Source: Atopobium sp. UBA6362
GTDB taxonomy: Bacteria > Actinomycetota > Coriobacteriia > Coriobacteriales > Atopobiaceae
NCBI GenBank assembly: GCA_002440065.1
Contig: DJRK01000091.1
Location: forward strand, 1 to 5,708
Direction: 5' to 3'
Length of the DNA: 5,708 bases
The notes beneath the pieces were generated by a model that had not been told where the DNA came from, did no database searches, and was given only the letters and a program-made list of their open reading frames with translations. This document shows positions 1 through 5,645 of the stretch, one piece after another; positions within the stretch are counted from its first letter, which is position 1; the number at the start of each line of letters is the position of its first letter. The position numbers were made by a program, and so were the translations under genes.

Positions 1-1699
1 TTATTAGGCAGCCGGCGCTGGGAGCGATCGTCTCGACCCCATCGGGAATGGAATAGGCTCCCTGGTAATCATCGAATCCGAAGACGGCGACCAAGGTCTC
101 CCCGTCGCTCGAAAGAAGGCTCACGCCATCGTTCGCAAGGAGAAAGGCCGGGTTTCCAGGCGCGAGGGTAACCCGCGGAGCCTTCTGACAGTTGGCGAAA
201 ACGGTCGGGTCGATCGAGGCCAAGGAAGCCGGGAGATCGAGCCGCGCCAGACCGTCCTGGGCAAACGCGTAGCTGCCGATTTTCTCGACGCCCTCGCCCA
301 GGCTCACGTTCTCGAGCCCCAGCGAGGCGCCGAACGCCCAGCTACCGATGGACTTGACCGTGCCGGGAATAGCGATGGACTCAAGGCTGCTGTCGCTGTA
401 GAACGCACGGTCGGGGATCTCCTGGAGCGTGGAGGGGAAAGAGACGTCCCGCAGGTTCGAGACCTCGGAGAAAGCGCTCTCCCCCAGCTCCGTGAGCCCC
501 TCCGGCAAGACGAGCTTCTCGATCGTGAGATTGCCTTTGGCGGCTGACAGCCCGATGCCCCGAACGGTATCCGGCACCGTGAAGACGCCTCCGGTAGTCG
601 CAAGGTCGAGATGGGTGGGGATCAGGAGCAGCTCGGAGCCGTCTTTGCTGTAGAGCACCCCCGCGTCGCTCATATACGAGGGGTTCTGGGGGTCGACCTC
701 GACGCTGGCGAGGTTGTTGCACGACGAGAAGGCGCCGTCCCCGATCTCTTCGCAGGTGGCCGGCAAGGTCACGCTTTCGAGCCCCGAGGAGGAGAACGCC
801 TCCTTCCCAATAGACTGGACGCAGCCGAAATCAGCATGAGCGAGCTTGATGCAGTACAAAAACGCCTTGTTGCCCACGCGAAGCGCCGAGGTGAGGTCAG
901 CGGATTCGAGCCCTCCCGCCTGGCTGAAGGCCGACTCGCCGATCTCCTCCACGTGGCTCAAATCGCAGGACGCGAGCGCGAAGCAATCCCTGAACGCGCT
1001 CTTCTCGATGACCTTGACGGAGCTGGGAAGCTCCACGGATGTCAGGAGCTTGTTCCTGATGAAGGAGCGCGTGGGCACGCGGTCGACGCCCTCGCCGATC
1101 TTCACGCTCTGCAAGCCCTCGCAGGAGCTGAAGGTGTAATCGCCCCAATCCGAGACCGTTCCCGGGATGTCTATCGAGGTCAGCGACTCGCACCCGTAGA
1201 ACGCGCCGTCGCCGATGGAGGCGAGCCCGTAGGGAAGCTCGATGCCCGTAAGGCGGCCGCATGAATAAAAAGCTGAATCGCCGATGGATGAAAGCGAGGC
1301 GGGCAGCTCGACGGACGTGAGCTTTATGCAGTCGTTGAAGGCCTCACACCCGATGCTCAGGACGCCTTCGGGGACCGAGACCTCGGTGAGGTTCGCGTTG
1401 AGCGAGAAGGCGCCGTCGGCGATGGAGGTCACGGGGAGCCCCTCGAGCTGGGCGGGGATCTCCACGCGCCCGCCCGCGCCCTCATAGCCGGTGATGGCGA
1501 TGGTCCCCGGTTCCTGTTGCTCGTACTTGATGCCGTCGGCCGTCGTCGCCGCAAGGGCGGCCGCCGCGGGAAGGCCCAGCACCGCCGGCATCCCAAAGAC
1601 GACGGCCAAGGCGATGAGCTGCGCCGCGATCAGGCAGCGCAGGCGCCTGGCGAGGGACGGGCCGTGCTTGGGGCTAGGGGTGCTTGGGCGATCGGTCAT
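1..1699 (-). CDS. BspA-type leucine-rich-repeat secreted/surface protein, 3' end cut by window edge
   Basis: The frame is open for 566 codons from the ATG at 1697-1699 to the left edge without a stop, so the C-terminus and any cell-wall anchor lie outside. Residues 16-50 look like a Sec signal peptide: Arg18-Arg19 and Arg21, a hydrophobic stretch, then a likely cleavage after ALA48-50. Residues 56-92 (DGIKYE, ITGYEG, IP, GLPVTSI) match the usual opening of these proteins. Repeats of about 23 residues follow, of the BspA/TpLRR form 'LTSV.LP..L.SIGD.AF..C', from about 87 to 336 and 377 to 512. They are interrupted by two 'NP.y....GVLYSKDG..L' blocks at 337-361 and 513-540, and a new repeat starts at 547 (YSIPDGVETI). 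The start has ACGGAG at 1705-1710 upstream. Such proteins are exported and often mediate adhesion or surface binding; the ligand cannot be read from the sequence. It lies 57 bases after the DJ-1/PfpI gene, on the same strand. Confidence 0.93.
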   Translation of the reverse strand, partial: MTDRPSTPSPKHGPSLARRLRCLIAAQLIALAVVFGMPAVLGLPAAAALAATTADGIKYEQQEPGTIAITGYEGAGGRVEIPAQLEGLPVTSIADGAFSLNANLTEVSVPEGVLSIGCEAFNDCIKLTSVELPASLSSIGDSAFYSCGRLTGIELPYGLASIGDGAFYGCESLTSIDIPGTVSDWGDYTFSSCEGLQSVKIGEGVDRVPTRSFIRNKLLTSVELPSSVKVIEKSAFRDCFALASCDLSHVEEIGESAFSQAGGLESADLTSALRVGNKAFLYCIKLAHADFGCVQSIGKEAFSSSGLESVTLPATCEEIGDGAFSSCNNLASVEVDPQNPSYMSDAGVLYSKDGSELLLIPTHLDLATTGGVFTVPDTVRGIGLSAAKGNLTIEKLVLPEGLTELGESAFSEVSNLRDVSFPSTLQEIPDRAFYSDSSLESIAIPGTVKSIGSWAFGASLGLENVSLGEGVEKIGSYAFAQDGLARLDLPASLASIDPTVFANCQKAPRVTLAPGNPAFLLANDGVSLLSSDGETLVAVFGFDDYQGAYSIPDGVETIAPSAGCLI

Positions 1700-1704
1700 G
1701 GTTG

Positions 1705-1710
1705 CTCCGT
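1705..1710 (-). promoter_or_regulatory. Ribosome binding site of the LRR protein gene
   Basis: On the minus strand this reads ACGGAG, five bases before the ATG at 1697-1699. It supports that start, which also gives an intact signal peptide. No convincing promoter or terminator was seen in the 57-base gap 1700-1756, so co-transcription with the upstream DJ-1/PfpI gene is possible but not shown. Confidence 0.6.
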
Positions 1711-1756
1711 CCGTGTGGGGATTCGGGAGGCGAGGCCTCTATGCAAGGTGGGAGGT

Positions 1757-2344
1757 TTAGCCCTCGAGCGCGGCGACCATGGCGGCATCGAAGGCGTCGA
1801 GGTCGGCCGGGCGGCGCGAAGTGATGAGCCTCCAGCCGTTCGAGTCGTCCACGTGGCACTCCTCGTCGAGCCACTTCGCGCCCGCGTGCTCGAGGTCGAC
1901 GCGGATGTAGCGGCAGCTGGTCATCGTCTTGCCCTGGAGCACGTCGGCGTTCACGAGCACCCACGGGCCGTGGCACACCGCCGCGATCGGCTTGCCGGCG
2001 GCGGCGAAGTCCTGTGCCAGCTTCTGCGCCTCGGGGCGCACGCGCAGGCGGTCGACGTTCACGGTGCCGCCGGGGATCACGAGGATGTCAAAGTCACGGG
2101 CATCCACGTCCTCAAGGCCGCAGTCGGGCGTGTAGCGAATGCCCTCGTGCTGGTCGTGGATCACGCAGTCGGCCGGGTCGGGATAGCTCGCGCCGGCCAC
2201 GGTCACCTGGACGCCGGCGGCGCGCAGGTCCTCGACGGGCCGGGTGAGCTCGGGCTCCTCGATGCCGAAGGAGGCGATGATCACGAGGGCGCGCTTCTGG
2301 GAGAGGTCCTTCTTTGCGGCGGGTCGGGTTGCGGAATCGGACAT
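1757..2344 (-). CDS. DJ-1/PfpI family protein (peptidase C56-like, class I glutamine amidotransferase-like fold)
   Basis: 195 residues from the ATG at 2342-2344. The PfpI-type hallmarks are present: RALVIIASFG at 18-27 as the first beta strand, Glu29 in the IEEPEL segment aligned with the catalytic-site Glu of PfpI, and DFDILVIPGG at 84-93. The nucleophile elbow AAVCHGPW at 121-128 holds Cys124 and His125. A C-terminal TSRRPADLDAF (175-185) is typical of the PfpI/YhbO branch. Length is normal for the family. Members are described as proteases, glyoxalase III-like enzymes or protein and nucleotide deglycases acting on glyoxal and methylglyoxal damage; the exact reaction cannot be assigned here. 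An in-frame start at 2422 would add 26 residues (Arg- and Pro-rich) with no sign of conservation, so 2344 is preferred because of its ribosome binding site. It lies 100 bases downstream of pdxR on the same strand and 57 bases upstream of the LRR gene. Confidence 0.92.
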   Translation of the reverse strand: MSDSATRPAAKKDLSQKRALVIIASFGIEEPELTRPVEDLRAAGVQVTVAGASYPDPADCVIHDQHEGIRYTPDCGLEDVDARDFDILVIPGGTVNVDRLRVRPEAQKLAQDFAAAGKPIAAVCHGPWVLVNADVLQGKTMTSCRYIRVDLEHAGAKWLDEECHVDDSNGWRLITSRRPADLDAFDAAMVAALEG

Positions 2345-2351
2345 TGGGATG

Positions 2352-2358
2352 CTCCTTT
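2352..2358 (-). promoter_or_regulatory. Ribosome binding site that fixes the DJ-1/PfpI start
   Basis: The minus strand reads AAAGGAG here, seven bases before the ATG at 2342-2344. This is a strong Shine-Dalgarno match and decides against the longer in-frame start at 2422. Confidence 0.8.
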
Positions 2359-2383
2359 GTCGGGTGATTGGCCGTTGCCTGGT

Positions 2384-2400
2384 CGCGCGGGCGCCGCGCG
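2384..2400. other. Short GC-only hairpin between pdxR and the DJ-1/PfpI gene
   Basis: CGCGCGG (2384-2390) and CCGCGCG (2394-2400) are perfect complements around a GCG loop, a 7-bp stem about 45 bases past the pdxR stop. No T-run follows on either strand, so it is not a canonical intrinsic terminator. It may attenuate or shape the pdxR transcript, or simply reflect high GC. No clear promoter for the downstream gene was found in the gap 2345-2444. Confidence 0.35.
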
Positions 2401-2444
2401 GGAATCGCGGCAGGGGGCGCAAAAACGGTTTGCTTCTTTGCAGC

Positions 2445-3881
2445 TTAATACTGTACGAGGAGACGAGCGAGATTATCTGGGCGGACTCGGTTCTGCGGCA
2501 GGCGGGCGAAACTGGAGAGCGGGGTCAAACGGGTCCCTTCGGGCAAAGATACGGTCGACCTGATGCGCTTCGCGAGGTCCTTCTCGGAAAGGTCGGTCCG
2601 GGCCGCAAGGACGAAGTGCAGCCCCGAGTCCTCCTCCTCTATAGAGAAGTCGGGTGCGGCGGCGCCCCACGGCATGGCGCGAAGAAGACCGATAAGCTCG
2701 TCGCGGGATTCCCGCTTGGCCTTGCGCATGCGGGCGACGTGCCGCTCGTATGCCCCCGATTCAAGCAGCCGAGCAAGGGCGCCCTGCTGGACAGAGCTCA
2801 CCGTGGACGAATAAAAGCCCAGCTCAGCGTTATAGCGCTCCATGAGACACGGCGGCAGGACCATGTAGGCGAGGCGCAGGGCCGCGCCGAGGCTCTTGCT
2901 GAACGTGTTCGTGTAGATGACGCTTTGCGTCGCATCGATACTCGCGAGGGCCGGCACCGGGCGGCCAGCGAGGCGAAACTCGCAGTCGTAGTCGTCCTCG
3001 ATGATCCAACGGGTTTTGGCAAGCGAGCAGTTCGTATCCGGCGCTTGACCGACCACGGCGGGCTGCTGGGCATCGGCGGACGCCCAGCCCAGCAGCTCAT
3101 AGCGCCGCGCGATGCTCGTGACGAGCCCCGTGGGAAACTGGTGCGAGGGCATGAGGTGGATCACGTCCACGCCCTGACGCTCGAGCTCGCGCATGCAGAC
3201 TCCCTCGGAATCAAGGGGGATGTGCCGCAGGCGAACGCCGTTTGCCTGGTAGAGGCGGGTAAGGCGCGGGTATCCCGGGTCCTCCACGCCGTAGGTAAGG
3301 CCGTGGCCCAGGAGCTGGACGGCGATGTTGTCCAGAATCTGCGCACCCGCGCCCACAAGGATGCGGTCGGGGTCGACCTCCATGCCGCGCGTCTGCCGCA
3401 GGTGCGCGGAGATTGCGCGGCGCAGACGCAGGAGGCCCTGCGCCGGAGACGGGCCGAAGACCTCCGCCTCCGGCTCGGACGCGAGGGTCTCGCGCAGGGC
3501 CCGCGACCAAAGCCGTGCGAGGCTGGGATCGGCGGGTGCCTCGAGCGGGACGTCTTCGTTGTGGGCCGATGCGGGAGCGATGGACTTCTTTGCAGCAGAA
3601 GGAGGCGGCGACACGCTCGCGACCTGGGGAGGAAGGCCTGGCAACGCGCTGGCGAAGTAGCCGCTCCGCGGACGGGCGTGAATGTAGCCCTCGGCCACGA
3701 GCTGGGCGTATGCAGACTCGACAGTCACGAGGCTCACGCCCAGGTGCTGCGCCAAGGACCGCTTGGAGGGAAGGCGGTCGTCGGGCGCGATGAGCCCGGC
3801 GACGATATCGTCCCGGATCCGGCGGTAGAGATACTCGTAGAGGGAGAGCTCGCCTCTTTGCGCGAGGTCGTAATCAAGCAT
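2445..3881 (-). CDS. pdxR: MocR/GntR-family PLP-responsive transcriptional regulator PdxR
   Basis: 478 residues. Residues 14-75 form a GntR-type winged helix (LYEYLYRRIRDDI, RLPSKRSLAQHLGVS, TVESAYAQLVAEGYI, RSGYF). A Pro/Ser/Ala-rich linker runs over about 79-118, followed by a fold-type I aminotransferase-like domain. Family marks in that domain include VEDPGYP (199-205), PSHQFPTG (245-252), IIEDDYD (293-299; Asp296 probably contacts the PLP pyridine nitrogen) and TNTFSKSLG (324-332), with Lys329 the expected PLP Schiff-base lysine. Proteins of this kind sense PLP and control pdxST in Gram-positive bacteria. Its divergent position to pdxST makes PdxR the best call over other MocR members. 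The start codon ATG at 3879-3881 is the only one before an in-frame stop that keeps the whole DNA-binding domain; its Shine-Dalgarno is weak. Oddities are an apparent insertion around 268-288 and an early end right after the strand LARLLVQY. Confidence 0.93.
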   Translation of the reverse strand: MLDYDLAQRGELSLYEYLYRRIRDDIVAGLIAPDDRLPSKRSLAQHLGVSLVTVESAYAQLVAEGYIHARPRSGYFASALPGLPPQVASVSPPPSAAKKSIAPASAHNEDVPLEAPADPSLARLWSRALRETLASEPEAEVFGPSPAQGLLRLRRAISAHLRQTRGMEVDPDRILVGAGAQILDNIAVQLLGHGLTYGVEDPGYPRLTRLYQANGVRLRHIPLDSEGVCMRELERQGVDVIHLMPSHQFPTGLVTSIARRYELLGWASADAQQPAVVGQAPDTNCSLAKTRWIIEDDYDCEFRLAGRPVPALASIDATQSVIYTNTFSKSLGAALRLAYMVLPPCLMERYNAELGFYSSTVSSVQQGALARLLESGAYERHVARMRKAKRESRDELIGLLRAMPWGAAAPDFSIEEEDSGLHFVLAARTDLSEKDLAKRIRSTVSLPEGTRLTPLSSFARLPQNRVRPDNLARLLVQY

Positions 3882-3925
3882 CTGGTCTTGTTGCTTTCTC
3901 TTATCTGGCCTTGTTCTGGCTTGGT
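3881..3925. promoter_or_regulatory. Triple direct repeat at the pdxR 5' end, candidate PdxR autoregulatory operator
   Basis: Three related 11-mers occur on the plus strand: TCTGGTCTTGT at 3881-3891, TCTGGCCTTGT at 3904-3914 and TCTGGCTTGGT at 3915-3925. The first two differ at one base; the third matches the second at nine of eleven. Start-to-start spacing is 23 and 11 bases, close to two helical turns and one. The first copy touches the pdxR start codon and the other two lie just downstream of the proposed pdxR -10 box. Direct repeats on one DNA face are what MocR regulators commonly bind, so autorepression is plausible. Binding itself is inferred. Confidence 0.45.
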
Positions 3926-3926
3926 C

Positions 3927-3932
3927 ATTATC
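3927..3932 (-). promoter_or_regulatory. Candidate -10 box of pdxR
   Basis: The minus strand reads GATAAT, five of six to the TATAAT consensus, about 46 bases before the pdxR start codon. The -35 candidate 17 bases upstream (TGAGCA at 3950-3955) is poor. Transcription would begin near 3920, placing the TCTGG repeats at 3904-3925 across the start site. Confidence 0.4.
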
Positions 3933-3937
3933 TCACG

Positions 3938-3996
3938 AGTTGGGCGTTTTGCTCATGCCAGTTGGCGTGTAGGATGGCCCGCATGCACACGCCAAC
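3938..3996. promoter_or_regulatory. AGTTGG half-site array in front of pdxS, candidate PdxR operator
   Basis: AGTTGGGCGT begins at 3938 and AGTTGGCGTGT at 3960, two direct copies 22 bases apart. A third copy is inverted: ACACGCCAAC at 3987-3996 is the exact reverse complement of GTTGGCGTGT at 3961-3970, a perfect 10-bp inverted repeat with a 16-base spacer. GCCA-GT-TGGC at 3957-3966 adds a small palindrome over the middle copy. Direct plus inverted half-sites in front of pdxST are the arrangement I would expect for a PdxR-type regulator. The middle copy overlaps the proposed pdxS -10 box, which would let binding control polymerase. The inverted repeat could alternatively fold in RNA if transcription starts upstream of it. 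Confidence 0.5.
3970..3975 (+). promoter_or_regulatory. Candidate -10 box of the pdxST operon
   Basis: TAGGAT matches the consensus at four of six positions, including the most conserved first, second and last bases. It would start transcription near 3982, giving a leader of about 33 bases. No good -35 is present: TTTTGC at 3947-3952 (17-base spacer) and TTGCTC at 3949-3954 (15-base spacer) are both weak. That would suit a promoter needing an activator bound just upstream. Confidence 0.35.
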
Positions 3997-4000
3997 GACC

Positions 4001-4007
4001 GAAGGAG
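4001..4007 (+). promoter_or_regulatory. Ribosome binding site of pdxS
   Basis: GAAGGAG lies seven bases before the ATG at 4015, a strong and well-spaced Shine-Dalgarno that confirms the pdxS start. Confidence 0.8.
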
Positions 4008-4014
4008 ACAAAGA

Positions 4015-4911
4015 ATGGCCGCAGAGAAGACCCAATCGCGCGAGGAGCGCGCCCGCCTGAACCGCCAGCTCGCGCAGATGCTCAAGGGCGGAGTCATCAT
4101 GGACGTGACCACGCCCGAGCAGGCACGCATCGCCGAGGACGCGGGCGCCTGCGCCGTCATGGCGCTCGAGCGTATCCCGGCGGACATCCGCGCCGCCGGC
4201 GGCGTCTCCCGCATGAGCGACCCCGCGATGATCGCCGGGATCCAAGAGGCGGTGAGCATCCCCGTCATGGCGAAGTGCCGCATCGGCCACATCGCCGAGG
4301 CGCAGGTCCTGCAGGCCATCCAGATCGACTATATCGACGAGTCCGAGGTGCTCTCCCCCGCCGACGACGTGTTCCACATCGATAAGACCCAGTTCGACGT
4401 GCCCTTCGTTTGCGGTGCGCGCGACCTGGGCGAGGCGCTTAGACGTGTGGCCGAAGGCGCGACGATGATCCGCACGAAAGGCGAGCCGGGTACGGGCGAC
4501 GTCGTGCAGGCCGTGCGCCACATGCGAAAGATCCAGCGCCAGATCCGCGAGGTCGCGAGCCTGCGCGAAGACGAGCTCTTTGAGGCCGCCAAGGAGCTGG
4601 CCGTGCCGGTCGAGCTCGTGCGTTACGTACACGAGAACGCGAAGCTCCCCGTGGTGAACTTCGCCGCGGGCGGCGTCGCGACGCCGGCGGACGCCGCGCT
4701 CATGATGCAGCTGGGCGCCGAAGGCGTGTTCGTGGGCTCGGGCATCTTTAAGAGCGGCGACCCGGCGAAGCGGGCGGCCGCAATCGTGAAGGCCGTCGCC
4801 AACTACGAGGACGCCGCGCTCATCGCCGAGCTCTCGAAGAACCTGGGCGAGGCCATGGTGGGCATCAACGCACAGGAGATCGAGCTCATCATGGAGGAGC
4901 GTGGTCGCTAG
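4015..4911 (+). CDS. pdxS: Pyridoxal 5'-phosphate synthase, synthase subunit PdxS
   Basis: 298 residues, the normal family length. PdxS makes PLP from ribose 5-phosphate, glyceraldehyde 3-phosphate and ammonia, the last delivered by PdxT; in known cases twelve PdxS form the core of a cytosolic complex with up to twelve PdxT. The TIM-barrel marks are intact. GGVIMDV (25-31) carries Asp30, VMAKCRIGH (84-92) carries Lys87, and IRTKGEPGTGD (152-162) carries Lys155 followed by the phosphate-binding loop. With an offset of six these match Asp24, Lys81 and Lys149 of the Bacillus subtilis enzyme. NFAAGGVATP and GVFVGSGIFKSGDP near 214-250 supply the C-terminal phosphate site. The stop TAG at 4909-4911 shares its last base with the pdxT start. 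The gene is divergent from pdxR, which probably regulates it. Confidence 0.99.
   Translation: MAAEKTQSREERARLNRQLAQMLKGGVIMDVTTPEQARIAEDAGACAVMALERIPADIRAAGGVSRMSDPAMIAGIQEAVSIPVMAKCRIGHIAEAQVLQAIQIDYIDESEVLSPADDVFHIDKTQFDVPFVCGARDLGEALRRVAEGATMIRTKGEPGTGDVVQAVRHMRKIQRQIREVASLREDELFEAAKELAVPVELVRYVHENAKLPVVNFAAGGVATPADAALMMQLGAEGVFVGSGIFKSGDPAKRAAAIVKAVANYEDAALIAELSKNLGEAMVGINAQEIELIMEERGR
4893..4899 (+). promoter_or_regulatory. Shine-Dalgarno-like GGAGGAG inside the pdxS end, for pdxT
   Basis: GGAGGAG lies 11 bases before the GTG at 4911, slightly further than ideal. Together with the one-base TAGTG overlap it suggests that pdxT translation is coupled to termination on pdxS, keeping the two subunits in balance. 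Confidence 0.5.
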
Positions 4912-5498
4912 TGGGGCGCGGAACGGGACGAGGAACGACCGCCGTTCTGGCTGTTCAGGGAGCCTTTATCGAGCACGAGCGGATGCTTGGGCGTCTTGGC
5001 GAGAAATGCGTCGAGCTGCGCCAGGCGTCCGACCTCGAGCAGGGGTTCGACCGGCTCGTGCTGCCCGGTGGCGAGTCGACGGTGCAGGGCAAGCTCCTGG
5101 ACGAGCTGGGGATGCTCGAGCCCCTGAGGGCCCGCATCGCCGATGGGATGCCCGTGCTCGCCACCTGCGCCGGGTTGATCTTGCTCGCTTCTCGGTTGGA
5201 CGCGCACGACGACCGCGGCACCCCGCGGCTGGGAACGCTCGACGCGCTTGTGAAGCGTAACGCGTACGGTCGGCAGCTGGGGAGCTTTCATACCGAAGGC
5301 GAGCTTGCAGGCATCGGGCACGTCCCGATGACGTTCATCCGCGCACCGTACGTGATGGAAGCGGGGCCCGAGGTCGAGGTGCTCGCACGCGTGGAGGGCC
5401 GCATCGTCGCCGTTCGCCAAGGAGTGCAGCTCGCGCTGGCATTTCACCCCGAGCTCGACGAGAGCCTCGCGGTGCACAAGGCGTTTTTGGCGATGTAG
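4911..5498 (+). CDS. pdxT: Pyridoxal 5'-phosphate synthase, glutaminase subunit PdxT
   Basis: 195 residues with a GTG start. PdxT hydrolyses glutamine and channels ammonia to PdxS. It is a class I (triad) glutamine amidotransferase. VLAVQGAFIEH (12-22) is the first strand, LPGGEST (51-57) forms the oxyanion/substrate loop, and ATCAGLILLA (84-93) carries the nucleophile Cys86. VKRNAYGRQLGSF (114-126) and FIRAP (142-146) are family signatures. AFHPEL (177-182) supplies His179 and Glu181, matching Cys79, His170 and Glu172 of the B. subtilis enzyme. The first ten residues (Gly/Arg/Thr-rich) form an extension of about seven residues over typical members, caused by the start lying at the pdxS stop. 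No ATG, GTG or TTG codon lies between 4911 and the first beta strand, so the extension appears real. Confidence 0.98.
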   Translation: MGRGTGRGTTAVLAVQGAFIEHERMLGRLGEKCVELRQASDLEQGFDRLVLPGGESTVQGKLLDELGMLEPLRARIADGMPVLATCAGLILLASRLDAHDDRGTPRLGTLDALVKRNAYGRQLGSFHTEGELAGIGHVPMTFIRAPYVMEAGPEVEVLARVEGRIVAVRQGVQLALAFHPELDESLAVHKAFLAM

Positions 5499-5499
5499 G

Positions 5500-5514
5500 G
5501 GCTGCGGGCCAGCC
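5500..5514 (+). other. Small hairpin just after the pdxT stop
   Basis: GGCTG (5500-5504) and CAGCC (5510-5514) can pair around a CGGGC loop. The stem is only five base pairs and has no T-run, so it is weak as a terminator on its own. The rest of 5515-5563 shows nothing further. Confidence 0.25.
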
Positions 5515-5563
5515 GCCGTGCCGAACGCCGCGCCCTTCTCGTGTGCGCCGCGGCCCCACTACC

Positions 5564-5617
5564 CCCCCTGCAAAATGAGACATCCTAGGCGCCTGGGATG
5601 TCTCATTTTGCAGGGGG
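5564..5617. repeat. 54-base near-perfect palindrome between convergent genes; possible two-way terminator or palindromic repeat element
   Basis: The left arm 5564-5590 begins CCCCCTGCAAAATGAGACAT and the right arm 5591-5617 ends ATGTCTCATTTTGCAGGGGG. All 27 positions pair, with a single non-Watson-Crick pair (T5586 opposite G5595, a wobble in RNA read from the minus strand). There is essentially no loop in the DNA. Symmetry ends sharply at both outer edges. It lies 65 bases after pdxT and 28 bases from the end of the opposing gene, a good place to stop both transcripts. Neither strand carries a T-run after the stem, so it is not a standard intrinsic terminator. Its length and sharp borders also suit an intergenic palindromic element or two abutting transposon ends; copy number in the genome would decide. 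Confidence 0.85.
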
Positions 5618-5645
5618 CTTGTATGTGAGGGCGCAGATGGCCTCG

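Noticed and set aside
1..6. Two TAA stops in a row on the minus strand at the left edge, as if the LRR gene ended here
   Set aside because: They are in a different frame from the LRR protein. The LRR frame reads on through YSIPDGVETI to the edge without a stop, so the gene continues outside.
2345..2422. 26-residue N-terminal extension of the DJ-1/PfpI protein
   Set aside because: The ATG at 2344 has AAAGGAG at ideal spacing. The extension is Arg/Pro-rich, covers the GC hairpin and has no family similarity.
1517..2563. 348-codon plus-strand open frame
   Set aside because: It is antisense to the DJ-1/PfpI gene and the start of the LRR gene, both of which have clear domains; it shows no motif of its own.
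3983..4060. Small upstream ORF of 25 codons starting at ATG 3983 and overlapping the pdxS start out of frame
   Set aside because: The only Shine-Dalgarno-like bases (AGGA at 3971-3974) coincide with the proposed -10 box, and the codons overlap the strong pdxS ribosome binding site. No support for translation.
2244..4385. 713-codon plus-strand open frame
   Set aside because: It runs antisense through pdxR and out of frame into pdxS, has no ribosome binding site, and its product is Arg/Ala-rich with no recognisable domain. It is a GC-rich shadow.
3928..4632. 234-codon minus-strand open frame opposite pdxS
   Set aside because: pdxS on the other strand is certain, with all catalytic residues. 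The antisense product is a His/Leu/Ala-rich shadow.
5335..5583. 82-codon minus-strand open frame across the pdxT end and the palindrome
   Set aside because: It overlaps the conserved C-terminus of PdxT, starts within the palindrome and encodes an Arg/Pro-rich sequence without motifs.
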